Numbered from the stretch's first letter, positions 24,147 to 33,262 are shown. The stretch: DNA of 64,000 nucleotides from an uncultured Eubacteriales bacterium (GCA_934525675.1 CAKSZH010000002.1:186001-250000); one strand, 5' to 3'. The notes: generated by a model from the sequence alone, not told the origin. A program made the numbers and translations.

Positions 24147-24827
24147 TTACTGTGCGCCCGTATTTGCGACACCGTGGATGCAGTAATCCGGAACCAGATC
24201 CGGCAGTTCCCACAGATAATAGCGGTTGCCTTCGGAATCTTCGATCACGGCATAGTTGTCACCAAGCATCCGGAAGCGATCGCGGATCAGCTTGCCGCCG
24301 CATTCCTTTGCTTTCTTTACAGTCTCGTCAATGTTCTTTACTTCAATGATCATGCTGGGCACGGGGTTCAGGCTGCCCTCTTCTTCGGGAACAAGGAAGC
24401 CGTAACCGAACGAGCAGACACGAGGCTCCCAATCGGGAGTGCCGGGGCCGGTTGCGCAATACATGATGGGATTCTCGGGATCGGGACCCTCCACATCAAT
24501 GATGTCCCATCCGAACAGGTCGGTATAGAAGGAACGCATTTCATCCGCCTGTCCCTTCTTGTAACCCATGACCCATCTGCGGATACGGCCGTCACCCTTC
24601 TGAGGGATGAAGTCCTTTGCGGGATGGAAGGAGATATCGAACGGGTCACGGTTCGGATCGACTTCGGGGGGATCTACGTGGATTCTTCTCTTATCGATGC
24701 TTCCGCACCAGGGTTCCTCCAGGAACTGGGAACGGGGAGCGCCGCAGCCGGGGCAAGCTGCCGGGACTTCGGTCTCTTCAAATGCAATCGGAAATCCGCA
24801 CGCAAAGCAAGTATATATTTTTTTCAT
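24147..24827 (-). CDS. VOC-fold protein with N-terminal rubredoxin-like knuckle
   Basis: A 226-residue protein, homologue of the last gene of the operon (12995). The knuckle uses Cys 7, 10, 25 and 28 (CFACG...CPGCGAP), an iron- or zinc-binding motif like that at the end of rubrerythrins. The VOC part has IIEVKNIDETVKKAKECGGK and DSEGNRYYLWELPD. Tyr replaces the Glu metal ligand after GN. If iron is bound, electron transfer to the VOC site is possible; a structural zinc is as likely. AAAGGAG precedes ATG 24827. Third gene of the operon. Confidence 0.85.
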   Translation of the reverse strand: MKKIYTCFACGFPIAFEETEVPAACPGCGAPRSQFLEEPWCGSIDKRRIHVDPPEVDPNRDPFDISFHPAKDFIPQKGDGRIRRWVMGYKKGQADEMRSFYTDLFGWDIIDVEGPDPENPIMYCATGPGTPDWEPRVCSFGYGFLVPEEEGSLNPVPSMIIEVKNIDETVKKAKECGGKLIRDRFRMLGDNYAVIEDSEGNRYYLWELPDLVPDYCIHGVANTGAQ

Positions 24828-24854
24828 AATGTACTCCTTTTTCTTTCAATCAAA

Positions 24855-25409
24855 TTATTCCTGGTCGTATTCGGTTTCCAACTCGTCCCAGGTTCTCGAC
24901 GACGGGCACTTCCACAGATACAGGTAATTCCCTGCGGGATCTTCGATCACCGCGTGCGGCTGCCAACTCTGCTTGCTGTCGTCCAGCGGCTTTGCAAGCG
25001 CGGACTTGGACTTGTCAAGCACCAGCTTCCCGCCGTGATCCAGAATCTTCTGGATGGTCTCTTCCAGCGGATGGTCCATGTCGATCTCCATAAACGGACC
25101 GATCTTTTCAAGTGCTCCGGGTGCCCAGTGCATAAAGAGATTCATGTGACCGGGGGTAACACCCTCGTAATCATACTGCGCAGGGCCGGAAGCGACCAGA
25201 AGTCCGGGATGCGGATCGCCTGCGGGCACACCGCTTGCGGCTTCGGGCGTTTCAATCATGTCCCAGCCGAAGACGTTGACAGCAAAATTCAGGAAGTTGT
25301 GAAGATCTTTGTAGGAGACCACCATCAGACGCGTTCTGCCGTGCAGACTCTTCGCGGTGAACTTCTTCGGGGGACGCGAGGGATGCGGGTACGTAGTTTT
25401 TTCTGCCAT
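24855..25409 (-). CDS. VOC-family protein
   Basis: A 184-residue VOC-fold protein, second gene of the operon and nearly identical over long stretches to the first (25444), for example DHGGKLVLDKSKSALAKPLD and the tail CPSSRTWDELETEYDQE. It differs at HNFLNFAVNVFGWDMIE. The usual metal-binding Glu is Tyr (DPAGNYLYLW). AGAGGAA is upstream of ATG 25409. The pair looks like a recent tandem duplication. Confidence 0.87.
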   Translation of the reverse strand: MAEKTTYPHPSRPPKKFTAKSLHGRTRLMVVSYKDLHNFLNFAVNVFGWDMIETPEAASGVPAGDPHPGLLVASGPAQYDYEGVTPGHMNLFMHWAPGALEKIGPFMEIDMDHPLEETIQKILDHGGKLVLDKSKSALAKPLDDSKQSWQPHAVIEDPAGNYLYLWKCPSSRTWDELETEYDQE

Positions 25410-25443
25410 GTTAAATTCCTCTTTTCTATATTTTGGTTGCTTC

Positions 25444-25998
25444 TTACGGTTCGTCGTATTCTGTTTCCAGTTCGTCCCAGGTTCTCGACGACGGGCATTT
25501 CCACAGATACAGGTAATTCCCTGCCGGGTCCTCGATCACCGCGTGAATTTCCCAGCTTTGCTTGCTGTCATCAAGCGGTTTTGCAAGCGCAGACTTGGAT
25601 TTGTCGAGAATCAGCTTTCCGCCGTGATCCAGAATCTTCTGAATGGTTTCTTCCAAGGGGCGTTCCATGTCGATTTCCATAAAAGGACCGATCTTTTCGA
25701 GCTCGCCGGGTGCCCAATGCAAAAAACCGTTCATATGACCGGGCGTCACGCCCTCGTAGTCATACTGCGCGGGTCCGGATGCAAGTAACAGGCTCGGATG
25801 TGGGTCACCGGCAGGGATGCCGCTCGCCGCCTCCGGGGTTTCGATCATATCCCAACCGAAAACGTTGATGTTGAAGTTCTGAAACCGATGCAGATCCTTG
25901 TAAGTGAATACCAAACTGCGTGTCCGTCCGTGCAGGCTCTTTTCCGTGAACTTCTTCGGCGGACGATTGGGGTTCGGATAGGTCGTCTTTTCTGCCAC
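25444..25998 (-). CDS. VOC-family protein, first gene of the operon
   Basis: A 184-residue VOC-fold protein: SLHGRTRSLVFTYKDLHRFQ, INVFGWDMIETPEAASGIPA, PAQYDYEGVTPGHMN, and the C-terminal SSRTWDELETEYDEP. The start is GTG 25998 with AAGGAGG 8 nt upstream, which makes it the leader of a 16-gene minus-strand unit. The intergenic region to the divergent TetR gene (25999-26198) must hold the operon promoter. None of the canonical VOC metal ligands is kept. Confidence 0.87.
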   Translation of the reverse strand: MAEKTTYPNPNRPPKKFTEKSLHGRTRSLVFTYKDLHRFQNFNINVFGWDMIETPEAASGIPAGDPHPSLLLASGPAQYDYEGVTPGHMNGFLHWAPGELEKIGPFMEIDMERPLEETIQKILDHGGKLILDKSKSALAKPLDDSKQSWEIHAVIEDPAGNYLYLWKCPSSRTWDELETEYDEP

Positions 25999-26098
25999 TG
26001 TAATACCTCCTTATATAACATATGGTGGAAAAATACGCGAAGTCATCTTGCCGTTTTCTGTATATTCATATATTTGTGTAAATTTTGCAAAAGAATTG

Positions 26099-26127
26099 TT
26101 GCATTTTGTCCAGAGATGATGTATGAT
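26099..26127 (+). promoter_or_regulatory. Sigma-A promoter of the TetR gene
   Basis: TTGCAT (26099-26104) and TATGAT (26122-26127) with a 17-bp spacer. TTGCA occurs again at 26085, a possible operator half-site. The minus-strand operon promoter is not clear by eye. Confidence 0.6.
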
Positions 26128-26198
26128 AGTGAATGTATGGTTCCTGACGCACCCACCTGCGCCGGAAAGTCTAAGCCAAGATATACAAGGAGGAAAAT

Positions 26199-26777
26199 AT
26201 GGGCACCAAAAATGATGTAGAGTCGAAAATCACAGACGGATTCGACGCAGTCTTAAAAAAGAATTCCTTCGAAAAAACCAAGGTTACAGATGTTATCAAA
26301 GTTGCCGGTATCTCGCATCAGACTTTTTATCGCTACTATGTTGACAAATACGATTGGGCATACAAGACAACCTGTGCCAAGTTTTCGGCGTTTGAACTGA
26401 TTTACGGGAACAACGCCACATGGAAGGAAATCGTCGTATCCATCATCCATTCCATCAAGAACTCTCCCCTTTTCTTCAAGCGGCTTCTCTCTGATGCGGA
26501 AGGACTTGAGATCATCAATCGCAGTCTTTTGTATGTTTCTGAAAAATTTACCGGGAAGAGTGCATCCGAGCCCGGAATCGCCGGTTGGATCCGCATTTTC
26601 AAGCGGTGGGCGCTGGAAGGCTTCAGTTCCTCGGTTGACGAGATCTATGAGCAGATCCGCCGGAATGTCCCGACACAGGATTCTGTTCCGAAAGAGGACC
26701 TCGAAAGAATCCTCACCGTTTACGAAAACCGTCGGCTGGAGTTCTTCATTGCTCTCAGAGAAAAAGAAAACAACTGA
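26199..26777 (+). CDS. TetR/AcrR-family regulator
   Basis: A 192-residue TetR regulator. The HTH is in VTDVIKVAGISHQTFYRYYV (about residues 28-47). The C-terminal ligand domain is divergent. AAGGAGG precedes ATG 26199. It is divergent from the VOC/ABC operon and is the obvious candidate to control it, probably released by the transported compound or a breakdown product. The C-terminal half is not close to any sensor subgroup I know. Confidence 0.88.
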   Translation: MGTKNDVESKITDGFDAVLKKNSFEKTKVTDVIKVAGISHQTFYRYYVDKYDWAYKTTCAKFSAFELIYGNNATWKEIVVSIIHSIKNSPLFFKRLLSDAEGLEIINRSLLYVSEKFTGKSASEPGIAGWIRIFKRWALEGFSSSVDEIYEQIRRNVPTQDSVPKEDLERILTVYENRRLEFFIALREKENN

Positions 26778-26788
26778 ATCTTCCGTTC

Positions 26789-26830
26789 CATCCGTGTATT
26801 CCGGGTATCTAATCCCGAATGCACGGATTT
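26789..26830 (+). terminator. Terminator after the TetR gene
   Basis: ATCCGTG...CACGGAT with an inner ATTC/GAAT and GGG/CCC stem, followed by TTTGTC. From here to 27500 I see no convincing gene, only a short hairpin around 27246-27276. Confidence 0.7.
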
Positions 26831-27501
26831 GTCAAATTCACACGGTTTCTTTCTGACTCCATTGTAACTATTGACAGCACAAAATGCAAGTGACAGAAAA
26901 CCTGGAATGTATCCAAATTATGACCTGAATTTGTATAAATCCATTTTCGATGATAGCATTAGACATATAACTCTCAATTTTTAGGCTTTCTTTTGTATAT
27001 TTTGATATATTCCGCTGCGACCAAAACCATTTATATCCTTAAACAGGGTGAACTTTCCGTTTCGCTTTTTGTGAGTTGTGCAAGCTGCAATACAGTCGGC
27101 TTCCATTGCCCTGTTTAATATTCCGGACCCCGGCTCCATGTCCGTCTGCGAGCAATTCCGGTTACCGTTCCCCTTCTTGAAGGCGGGAAAAATGTGCCTC
27201 TCGTTCCCGTAAGGTCAACATTTACAGCAAAGCGAATATATCGTATGCAGAGCCGCACGGTTACCCGGTGGCTCTGTGCGTTATTTTGCAGGCTGTGTAA
27301 GCGCCCATCGGATGAGGCCTGGTCATGAATTTCTTGCATGCGCGATACGTGCCGTATCGGTTTACCGGTCGCTCCGGTCATCTGCATTGTAAAAAAACGG
27401 GCGCCTGAAAGGGCATCCCGCTGAATGTTGATTGTATGTAAGTATATCGATCCCGTTCCGGCAATTCCCTCGTGACGGATGTACTTTTTTATCAAATAAA
27501 A

Positions 27502-27528
27502 TAAGCGGCTGCCATTGGCAGCCGCTTG
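27502..27528 (-). terminator. Terminator after lemA
   Basis: AAGCGGCTGCCA and TGGCAGCCGCTT are a perfect stem. On the minus strand ATTTTATTT follows. Confidence 0.88.
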
Positions 27529-27547
27529 TAACCGGATATAAAACGTA

Positions 27548-28216
27548 TCAGAAGAAAACGCCTTTTGCCTTTTCCTTGATTTCTTTGGAAGCGGCAAACG
27601 GAATTCTCGTGGTGTAGCCGTTCTTTGCCGCAACGATCTTCTTGGTGGGCCATGCAAAGATGTCACGGTTCCACTGATTGATGGTATCATTGTACAGTTC
27701 TCTTGCCGCTGTGATCTCTCTTTGCAGGTACATGTTCTGCTGCATGGCATCGGCGATTTCCTGATGTGCCTTGAGATCGGGATAATTCTCAACCGCCACA
27801 TTGATAGTACGCGACAGGGAGTCTACCTGACCGCCAAGCGCATTACGGGCAGCATCGGTGTCTCCCGCATTGCCGGAGCGATACTTTGCAATGTTCTGGA
27901 AGGTATCCTTGTCAAGGTCAATTGCCTTGTCCAGAAGGCGGGCGCAGTTCTGAAGCACCATGACCCGCTGTTCCAGATAGTTGTCGATCTGCGACGCATT
28001 CCGCTGAATCTTCTGCTGAAGCTGGTCAAAATGTTTCTGCGCATTAATCTTCATGATGAGGAAGATCAATCCGGGAATGATTCCGCACACCCAAAGCAGA
28101 ACTTCAAAAATCTTTGAGCCGACGCCCACCTCTGCGGGGATCTTCTTTGCGATGACATTAGTGTCAACGCCCTCTTCCCGTACCTCGGGGTTCAGTTCAT
28201 CCAATTGATTTGCCAT
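27548..28216 (-). CDS. LemA-family protein
   Basis: A 222-residue LemA protein. One membrane segment (LLWVCGIIPGLIFLIM, about residues 40-55) is followed by long antiparallel helices with LQQKIQRNASQIDNYLEQRV and AVENYPDLKAHQEI, the family landmarks. The function of LemA proteins is unsettled; many sit with a larger membrane protein, as here. ATG 28216 lies 8 nt after AAAGGAG, and the ATG 6 nt upstream is too close. Second gene of a two-gene unit. Confidence 0.9.
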   Translation of the reverse strand: MANQLDELNPEVREEGVDTNVIAKKIPAEVGVGSKIFEVLLWVCGIIPGLIFLIMKINAQKHFDQLQQKIQRNASQIDNYLEQRVMVLQNCARLLDKAIDLDKDTFQNIAKYRSGNAGDTDAARNALGGQVDSLSRTINVAVENYPDLKAHQEIADAMQQNMYLQREITAARELYNDTINQWNRDIFAWPTKKIVAAKNGYTTRIPFAASKEIKEKAKGVFF

Positions 28217-28250
28217 TCTCATTTCTCCTTTATGTTAGATAATTGGAACA

Positions 28251-29858
28251 TCATTCAAATCCGCGCAGACAAAGCCCATTGCACTTTGCAAATACGCTAT
28301 TCGTCGGAATCTTTTCGTTGTCAGCCGATACAAGAAAGTCGTTGGTCGCCTCCAGCGGCAGATACTCATCCCACGGAACCGGGACACTGTGAATGTGACC
28401 GTCCCCACCGAGTACCGGGACGAAATCCACGCGCGGCTCCATGTCATAGGAATAGGCGGTCACACGGATTCTGTCGGAGGTATTGACCGAACCGATATAT
28501 TCCGGCTTGAGGATCGCCCGGGTCTTAGTATCCGGATGCACCGCGCGGTGTGGGTCCATCCTGTTGAGCAGGACCTCACAGTCCATGTTGGAATATCTTT
28601 GTGAATAGTCCGGAATAGGCTTGAGCGAATACACCGGTCTTTCCTGATATACGGGGATTGCCAGAAGAGGCGCGAAATCAAAATAAACCGATTTGAAGAA
28701 TTCGGCGTTTTTCGCGAGGAAATTCTCCCTGGTTTCATCATAGGAAAAGGAAGCATAGTCCGCAGGATTCAGAGTAAGAGATCTCCCCTGACTGTGGGAG
28801 GAAATGATGCGGTTGGTTCTTCTTCGTTTGATAAAGTGAAAATCGTCGCCGTAACCGACGCGCGAACGGATGAGCGAGACCATATTGGTCTGTGCCAGCG
28901 GTGTGAAGAGCGTCCGGAACTGCACTTCGTCGGTACGGTCGAGCGCGTCAAACAACACTTCGAAGTCCGAATTGGACATACTGGTGAAGTTGCCGTCATC
29001 ACGGATGGCTTTATCGGTTTTCTTTTTCAGTTTTTTCTCGCCTTTTTTGACGTATTTCTCGATTTCCTTGTCGCTCTTTTGCTCCAGATGCGTGGCATCC
29101 CTGGAAAACGAAAGATCCGGAGCACCCTGCGCACAGTAATTCAGAGCAACCTGCGTGGAGTAAAACGGCTTGGGCTTGGTCACGGTCGCGTGGAGTGTTT
29201 CCGTGCGGACGCGGGTCTTTGTATGGCCGTCGCTGTCGCGGTAGGTTTCTGTCCAGCTGATGGTCTTGTACCCGTGGTATACCTCTTCTCCCATCCGGTG
29301 AATCAGTTGATTTTCAAACACAAACGGATTGTCGTTGTAACTTCCCGCAAGAAGATCCACCGCCGAACGCTCCGTGTCGGAAATTCCGTCAAAATCGTAG
29401 TTCTGGATCATGTCGGCTTCTTGTTTTACCGAAAAATCCGGTGCGAACTCAAAAAGCGGAATGGTTTCCTCAATCAGATGAACCGCATCCCGATCCGTAA
29501 ACAGCTGGTTGAGCGGCTGCATCTGCGCGTTTGCCGCCGCGAGCAACTCCGCAGCCCGTTTGTCCTCATTCTCAATGTCGCTTCGCATCTGTCTGATCCG
29601 TGGTGTCATTTTAAGAATCACCAGCGGAATGAGCAGGATGGTGATAATCATCAGAACACGCAGAAACCGAAAAAGGTTCAGCTTTTTCTTCTGCTTTTTC
29701 AGGTTGTCGTTGCACTCATGATACTTCTTGACCGTGGTTCGGTTTTCTTCCACGGCAATCCCGGATTTCTCCCGCAACGCATCAAAGAATTTTTCGGCCT
29801 TTTCCGAGTGAAGACTTCTGAATTTGCTTTCGTATTCCGCAAGCGGATCGTATATCAT
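28251..29858 (-). CDS. Large membrane protein paired with LemA, function unknown
   Basis: A 535-residue protein without a name I can give. An acidic/basic helical N-terminus (DPLAEYESKFRSLHSEKAEK) leads to one membrane helix (LMIITILLIPLVIL, about 73-86), then a coiled stretch and a large C-terminal domain with a charged Lys-rich linker (EKYVKKGEKKLKKKTDKA). Only one clear membrane segment is seen. The start is uncertain: ATG 29858 lies 17 nt after GGGGG, and a GTG 18 nt upstream is an alternative. It precedes lemA by 34 nt under a shared promoter. The rare codon starts and ORF extension to 30053 are not supported. Confidence 0.75.
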   Translation of the reverse strand: MIYDPLAEYESKFRSLHSEKAEKFFDALREKSGIAVEENRTTVKKYHECNDNLKKQKKKLNLFRFLRVLMIITILLIPLVILKMTPRIRQMRSDIENEDKRAAELLAAANAQMQPLNQLFTDRDAVHLIEETIPLFEFAPDFSVKQEADMIQNYDFDGISDTERSAVDLLAGSYNDNPFVFENQLIHRMGEEVYHGYKTISWTETYRDSDGHTKTRVRTETLHATVTKPKPFYSTQVALNYCAQGAPDLSFSRDATHLEQKSDKEIEKYVKKGEKKLKKKTDKAIRDDGNFTSMSNSDFEVLFDALDRTDEVQFRTLFTPLAQTNMVSLIRSRVGYGDDFHFIKRRRTNRIISSHSQGRSLTLNPADYASFSYDETRENFLAKNAEFFKSVYFDFAPLLAIPVYQERPVYSLKPIPDYSQRYSNMDCEVLLNRMDPHRAVHPDTKTRAILKPEYIGSVNTSDRIRVTAYSYDMEPRVDFVPVLGGDGHIHSVPVPWDEYLPLEATNDFLVSADNEKIPTNSVFAKCNGLCLRGFE

Positions 29859-29890
29859 CGAATTGATATGCTTCACCCCCTTTATGTTAC

Positions 29891-29919
29891 AGTATACAAC
29901 ATAATCCGCGCTTTGTAAA
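29891..29919 (-). promoter_or_regulatory. Sigma-A promoter of the LemA operon
   Basis: On the minus strand TTTACA (29919-29914) and TATACT (29896-29891) with a 17-bp spacer. Transcription would start about 26 nt before ATG 29858. Confidence 0.75.
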
Positions 29920-30053
29920 GAAAATCCTTTGTCCGCATCAAAAAAATTTTTCCATGCTGCAATGCCGTCATCCGGTATTATCGGAAATATGATTCCTCCA
30001 CAAAAACTGAACGCCCCGGGACTGCGTTTTTGCATATCCTGAAAGCGAAGCAA

Positions 30054-30352
30054 TCATGAAAATTTCCAATTCTGACTGTTTGTCTGGAGATCGGCCATGT
30101 GTGTGTAGATCCCGTTCTTTTGGTACAGTTCGTCCGGGCTTCCTTGTTCCACCACGACACCGTCCTCAAGGACAATGATCTTATTGGCGCCCGCGACCGT
30201 TCTCATCCGGCGGGCGATAACCAGCACAGTCTTATTGCGGACCAGTCTGGAGAGCGCCGTCTGAATGAGTGTTTCGTTTTCCTCGTCAAGGCTCGCGGTC
30301 GCCTCGTCAAGAAGGATGATCGGGGCATCCTTCAGAAACGCACGTGCAATAA
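30054..30352 (-). pseudogene. C-terminal fragment of an ABC exporter ATPase
   Basis: About 100 codons encode only the end of an ABC transporter: IARAFLKDAPIILLDEATAS (Walker B, D-loop), then SRLVRNKTVLVIARRM where the H-loop His is Arg, and DGVVVEQGSPDELYQKNG. The Walker A, Q-loop and signature are missing. The fragment is fused in mid-sequence to the ATC-hydrolase remnant near 30350. It is a dead gene piece, the last of a run of broken genes. Confidence 0.85.
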
Positions 30353-30746
30353 GGGTTCCAGTCAGCCGCCTTTAGGCGCGCGGTTGCCTGCATCCCTTCA
30401 ATGTCTTTTGCGGTAAACTTGCGTTTCCCGCTCTTCCGGCAGAACCACCGCATCGGCTTTGTCATCAAGGAGCGCGCGTAATAATCGGTCAGCGGTCCGA
30501 CCTCCGGACGCTGCGGCATGGACAGGACAAACGCCTCGAACATGGCGCAGTTGACAAGATTCATCTGAAAGCGGTCTGCCCTCTCAAACTCCGGAAGTCC
30601 CGAAATAATCTCCCGGTACTTCCCTTTTGTTTTTCGCTGACCGCTTTCGCGGTTTCCGGATTCAGACCGAAGACTGCCGTCAGATTCTTTTCAAATGATG
30701 CCCCGAACAGCGCCCACATTCCCATAGGCATTCCCACGTATTTCAT
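30348..30746 (-). pseudogene. ATC hydrolase-like gene, frameshifted and truncated
   Basis: Reads MKYVGMPMGMWALFGASFEK, then SEKQKG, where the frame breaks in an A4 run (30625-30628). With one A added it goes on as KYREIISGLPEFERADRFQM, MTKPMRWFCRKSGKRKF and KAADWNPY, then joins the ABC fragment. This is the N-terminal two thirds of an L-2-amino-thiazoline-4-carboxylic-acid-hydrolase-like protein. The 3' third is lost. Its ATG overlaps the upstream hydrolase remnant's stop. Confidence 0.75.
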
Positions 30747-31675
30747 GCCTCGTTCCTCCGTTCGCCGATTATGCGCATCATGCGCCTGTCGATGTCAAGA
30801 CGGGTTTCCCTGCATTCCTCCGGGTACTTTTTGGCGGCGCGGAACGCCATTTTTATGAAAGCGTCCGCGCCGATGGGAAGTATGATTTGCAGCATACTTT
30901 CCAGAAAGACGAAATGTGTCCCGTGTGGGTAAACAACCGCTTCAACCGTACACTCATGCGGTTTTCCGGCAAGGCGTTTTTCCATGCGGCGGATATACTT
31001 TGCCGTATTCCAGAGCGAGTCGTCTTCCGCACCGACCAGAAGCAGCTTTCTGCGGATGTCTTCCACCTTGATGAATTCCTCTTCCGTGATCGGATGTGCC
31101 ACCTCGGAATCGTCGAAAATCTTGCCGGACGCAATCATATCGCCGGATTTCTTTGCTTCCGTGGTCATCACCTGCCAGTACTCCGGATGCCGTTAACAGA
31201 ACGGCATATACGGAAGGGGGGTTCCGCGATAGGAAAACAGGAACTCTCCCTCGACCGGCCATTCTTTGCACCCGTCCCGCTTTCCCTGCATAAATCCCTG
31301 CCACACGAAATCGCTCGGTGTCATGGCAATCGACAACGTAATCTCCGGAAACAGCGAAGCGGCAACCAGGGCAAGTGTCCCGGTCGTTGACGCGCCGGCA
31401 ATTCCGATTTTCCGGATTCCGTGTGCATGCAGGAACGCGATGGCGACCTCGATCCGTCCAGCGGATAGTTGTGATGACTGTAATCTTTTTGCCCGACGAC
31501 ATCGTCAGAACAATAACACCGAGGCGCAGGAGCCAACTGACCGCCGAACGGACCATATGATCTCCGGGTCATCGCCGAGCATGGCAATGATCGCACAGTC
31601 TGTTGCAGTGCCGCATTCCCAGTAAGCACCGTATAATCCGTCGGTTTCTGTGTCAAAGTGAATATGTTTCGTGAT
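30743..31675 (-). pseudogene. BAAT-like alpha/beta hydrolase gene with several frameshifts
   Basis: Across three frames one can read ITKHIHFDTETDGLYGAYWE, a hydrolase core with nucleophile elbow GASTTGTLALVA, SDFVWQGFMQGKRDGCKEWP, and in the intact last part (30743-31171) KIFDDSEVAHPITEEEFIKV and VVYPHGTHFVFLESML with the catalytic His. This matches acyl-CoA thioester hydrolase/BAAT C-terminal-type serine hydrolases. At least two frameshifts (near 31500 and 31440) and a stop near 31195 break it. No functional product is expected. Confidence 0.75.
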
Positions 31676-31679
31676 CCAG

Positions 31680-32166
31680 CCCCCACGAAATCCAATCGGA
31701 CGATCTGCATTTTCGTTGTTCTGTCACCGATTTCTGCAAGCAATCTGAAGAAGGCGCTTACCGACGGAGTTTTCAGATCGTTGTACCCAAGCATATATCC
31801 GCGCGAGGAAACCCGGAAATCCCCGTCCCATGCCGACAGTTCACGAACCGCATCCCTCACCGCAAAATAGGCACCCACGTCGCGGATCTTTGCACTTTTG
31901 ATCCGGGTTTTCAGCATGAGTTCCACGGCGGATTTTCCGGCAGCATCAAATACCAGCTTGCCGCCCGGGAATGCTTTCGCCGCCGCTCTGACCAACGACT
32001 TTACCGGTTCAGTCAAGGAGTAATAAAATACCCCTGCGGCGAAAAGCACCACGCCTTCGGACGCATCGATCCGCTCCAACCAGGTCATATCGTTCAGATC
32101 ACAGGCAATATTATCTTCTCTGTCCCTGGCGGGAAGCATCTGATCGCGTACCGAATGGTATTTCAT
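31680..32166 (-). pseudogene. COG3315-type O-methyltransferase fragment
   Basis: About 160 codons encode the C-terminal part of a leucine-carboxyl/polyketide O-methyltransferase-like protein: ACDLNDMTWLERID, GVVLFAAGVFYYSLTEPV and RDVGAYFAVRDAVREL. The N-terminal SAM-binding part (roughly 100 residues, including the glycine motif) is missing, and the frame runs straight into the hydrolase remnant at the other end. A deletion between this gene and the methyltransferase before it would explain both truncated ends. Confidence 0.7.
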
Positions 32167-32708
32167 TGTTTTCGCTGTTCGTCTCCCGTTTTCAGTGTAT
32201 TCTCATCAGTTTTTCGTGCATTCCGGCACGCGGCACGGTTTTGCGGCAGTTCGTTGCTCTTTCCCGTCCGAACGGCAGTCCGGTTGTCGCTGTGCGTAAA
32301 AGTCGGAGCGATCATGATCCCGTCTTTTTTCAGCACCCGGCGGATTTCGGAAAGAACGCGTTCCGGTTCTTTTACAATGTGCAGGACGTTTGCTACGATC
32401 ACCATGTCAAAAGTATTGTCCACATACGGCATGCAGAACATATCCTGTACGGAAAAATGCAGCTTCGCCGACCGGTAATTCGATTTCGCCTCGGCAATCA
32501 TAGCCGGAGAGGCATCGGTCGCTTCGATCATTCCGGCATCACCGACGAGGTTTCCGGCAATCAGTCCGGTTCCCGTCGCAAGATCCAGCACCGTCTTTCC
32601 CTTTACGACGGGACGCATAAGTTCGTACATTTTTTCGTATGCCCGCGCATCTTTTTTCATGAAGTGGTTGTAGATATGTGCGTTTTTGTCCCAGAAATTG
32701 CGTATCAT
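32163..32708 (-). pseudogene. SAM methyltransferase (Methyltransf_11 type), C-terminus lost
   Basis: The first 125 residues are a good class I methyltransferase: FWDKNAHIYNHFMKKDARAY, motif I VLDLATGTGLIAGNL, MIEATDASPAMI, and VANVLHIVKEPERVL. After IMIAPTFTH the sequence turns into a low-quality, Lys/Asn-rich tail instead of the family C-terminus, so the gene is truncated. ATG 32708 with GAGG upstream is preferred over the longer frame. A palindromic operator lies just before it, so this was the first gene of the now broken operon. Confidence 0.65.
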
Positions 32709-32722
32709 ATGTACCTCACGTT

Positions 32723-32740
32723 GGTTAGCGTACACTAACC
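32723..32740 (-). promoter_or_regulatory. Palindromic operator before the broken methyltransferase operon
   Basis: GGTTAGCGTACACTAACC is an 18-bp dyad with one mismatched pair, 15 nt from the start codon. It looks like a TetR-type site. No TetR gene is adjacent now. Confidence 0.65.
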
Positions 32741-32742
32741 TT

Positions 32743-32907
32743 TCAGCTTTTTAAAAACTGCCGTTCGGCAGTTTCCCAATCATAACGGAATTCCTTTTTC
32801 GCTTCGAATACGGCGCATCCTTCTTTGTAAATCAAGATGATCCGTGTTCTTTCACGTTCTTCCGTCGCAAGCGTATTGATTTCACTTTTGAAAATGACCG
32901 CAATCGT
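32743..32907 (-). pseudogene. 54-codon coding remnant, no start
   Basis: A coding-like frame (VIFKSEINTLATEERERTRI, then LIYKEGCAVFEAKKEFRYDW) ends with TGA at 32743-32745 and begins right after a TGA with no start codon. A TATAAT lies at 32923-32928 on the same strand. It may be the stump of another gene or a small regulator that lost its start. Family unknown. Confidence 0.35.
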
Positions 32908-33034
32908 TCATCCGGTCATATTATAGCACACTGTTTTTCTCATTTTAATAAGTATCCTGCGTTTTTTGAAAAAAAACGTCTGAAAACAAATCAGCAGAAG
33001 CTGTCAACGGATTGCTTTTGAGTTATGATTTGGC

Positions 33035-33063
33035 TTTACATCTCAGGCAAAATATGATATAAT
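33035..33063 (+). promoter_or_regulatory. Sigma-A promoter for the YugP-like gene
   Basis: TTTACA (33035-33040) and TATAAT (33058-33063), 17-bp spacer. The leader to ATG 33263 is about 190 nt and shows no clear structure. Confidence 0.75.
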
Positions 33064-33262
33064 CCTTTCCGTCGGTCTAAAGCGGGCTTTCCTGTACAAT
33101 ACGCGCACCTCAAGGTATTGTTTCCGCAAAGGTCAACGTGCTCCAAAGGATGCGTTCGTTTTCCGGGCAATCCGAATGCTACGTTCTGTTTTGGAGTATG
33201 GGATTTGCACCGATATTGTTATCTAAATCTGCCACCGGCAGAAAATAATCGGAGGAACACAT

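Noticed and set aside
22125..25682. Open frame of 1185 codons on the plus strand
   Set aside because: It lies antisense to the ABC ATPase and VOC genes, has no ribosome binding site and is open only because the minus-strand codon use avoids certain triplets.
27115..27540. Minus-strand frame continuing beyond lemA
   Set aside because: Arg/Ser-rich translation without domain or ribosome binding site; it crosses the lemA terminator.
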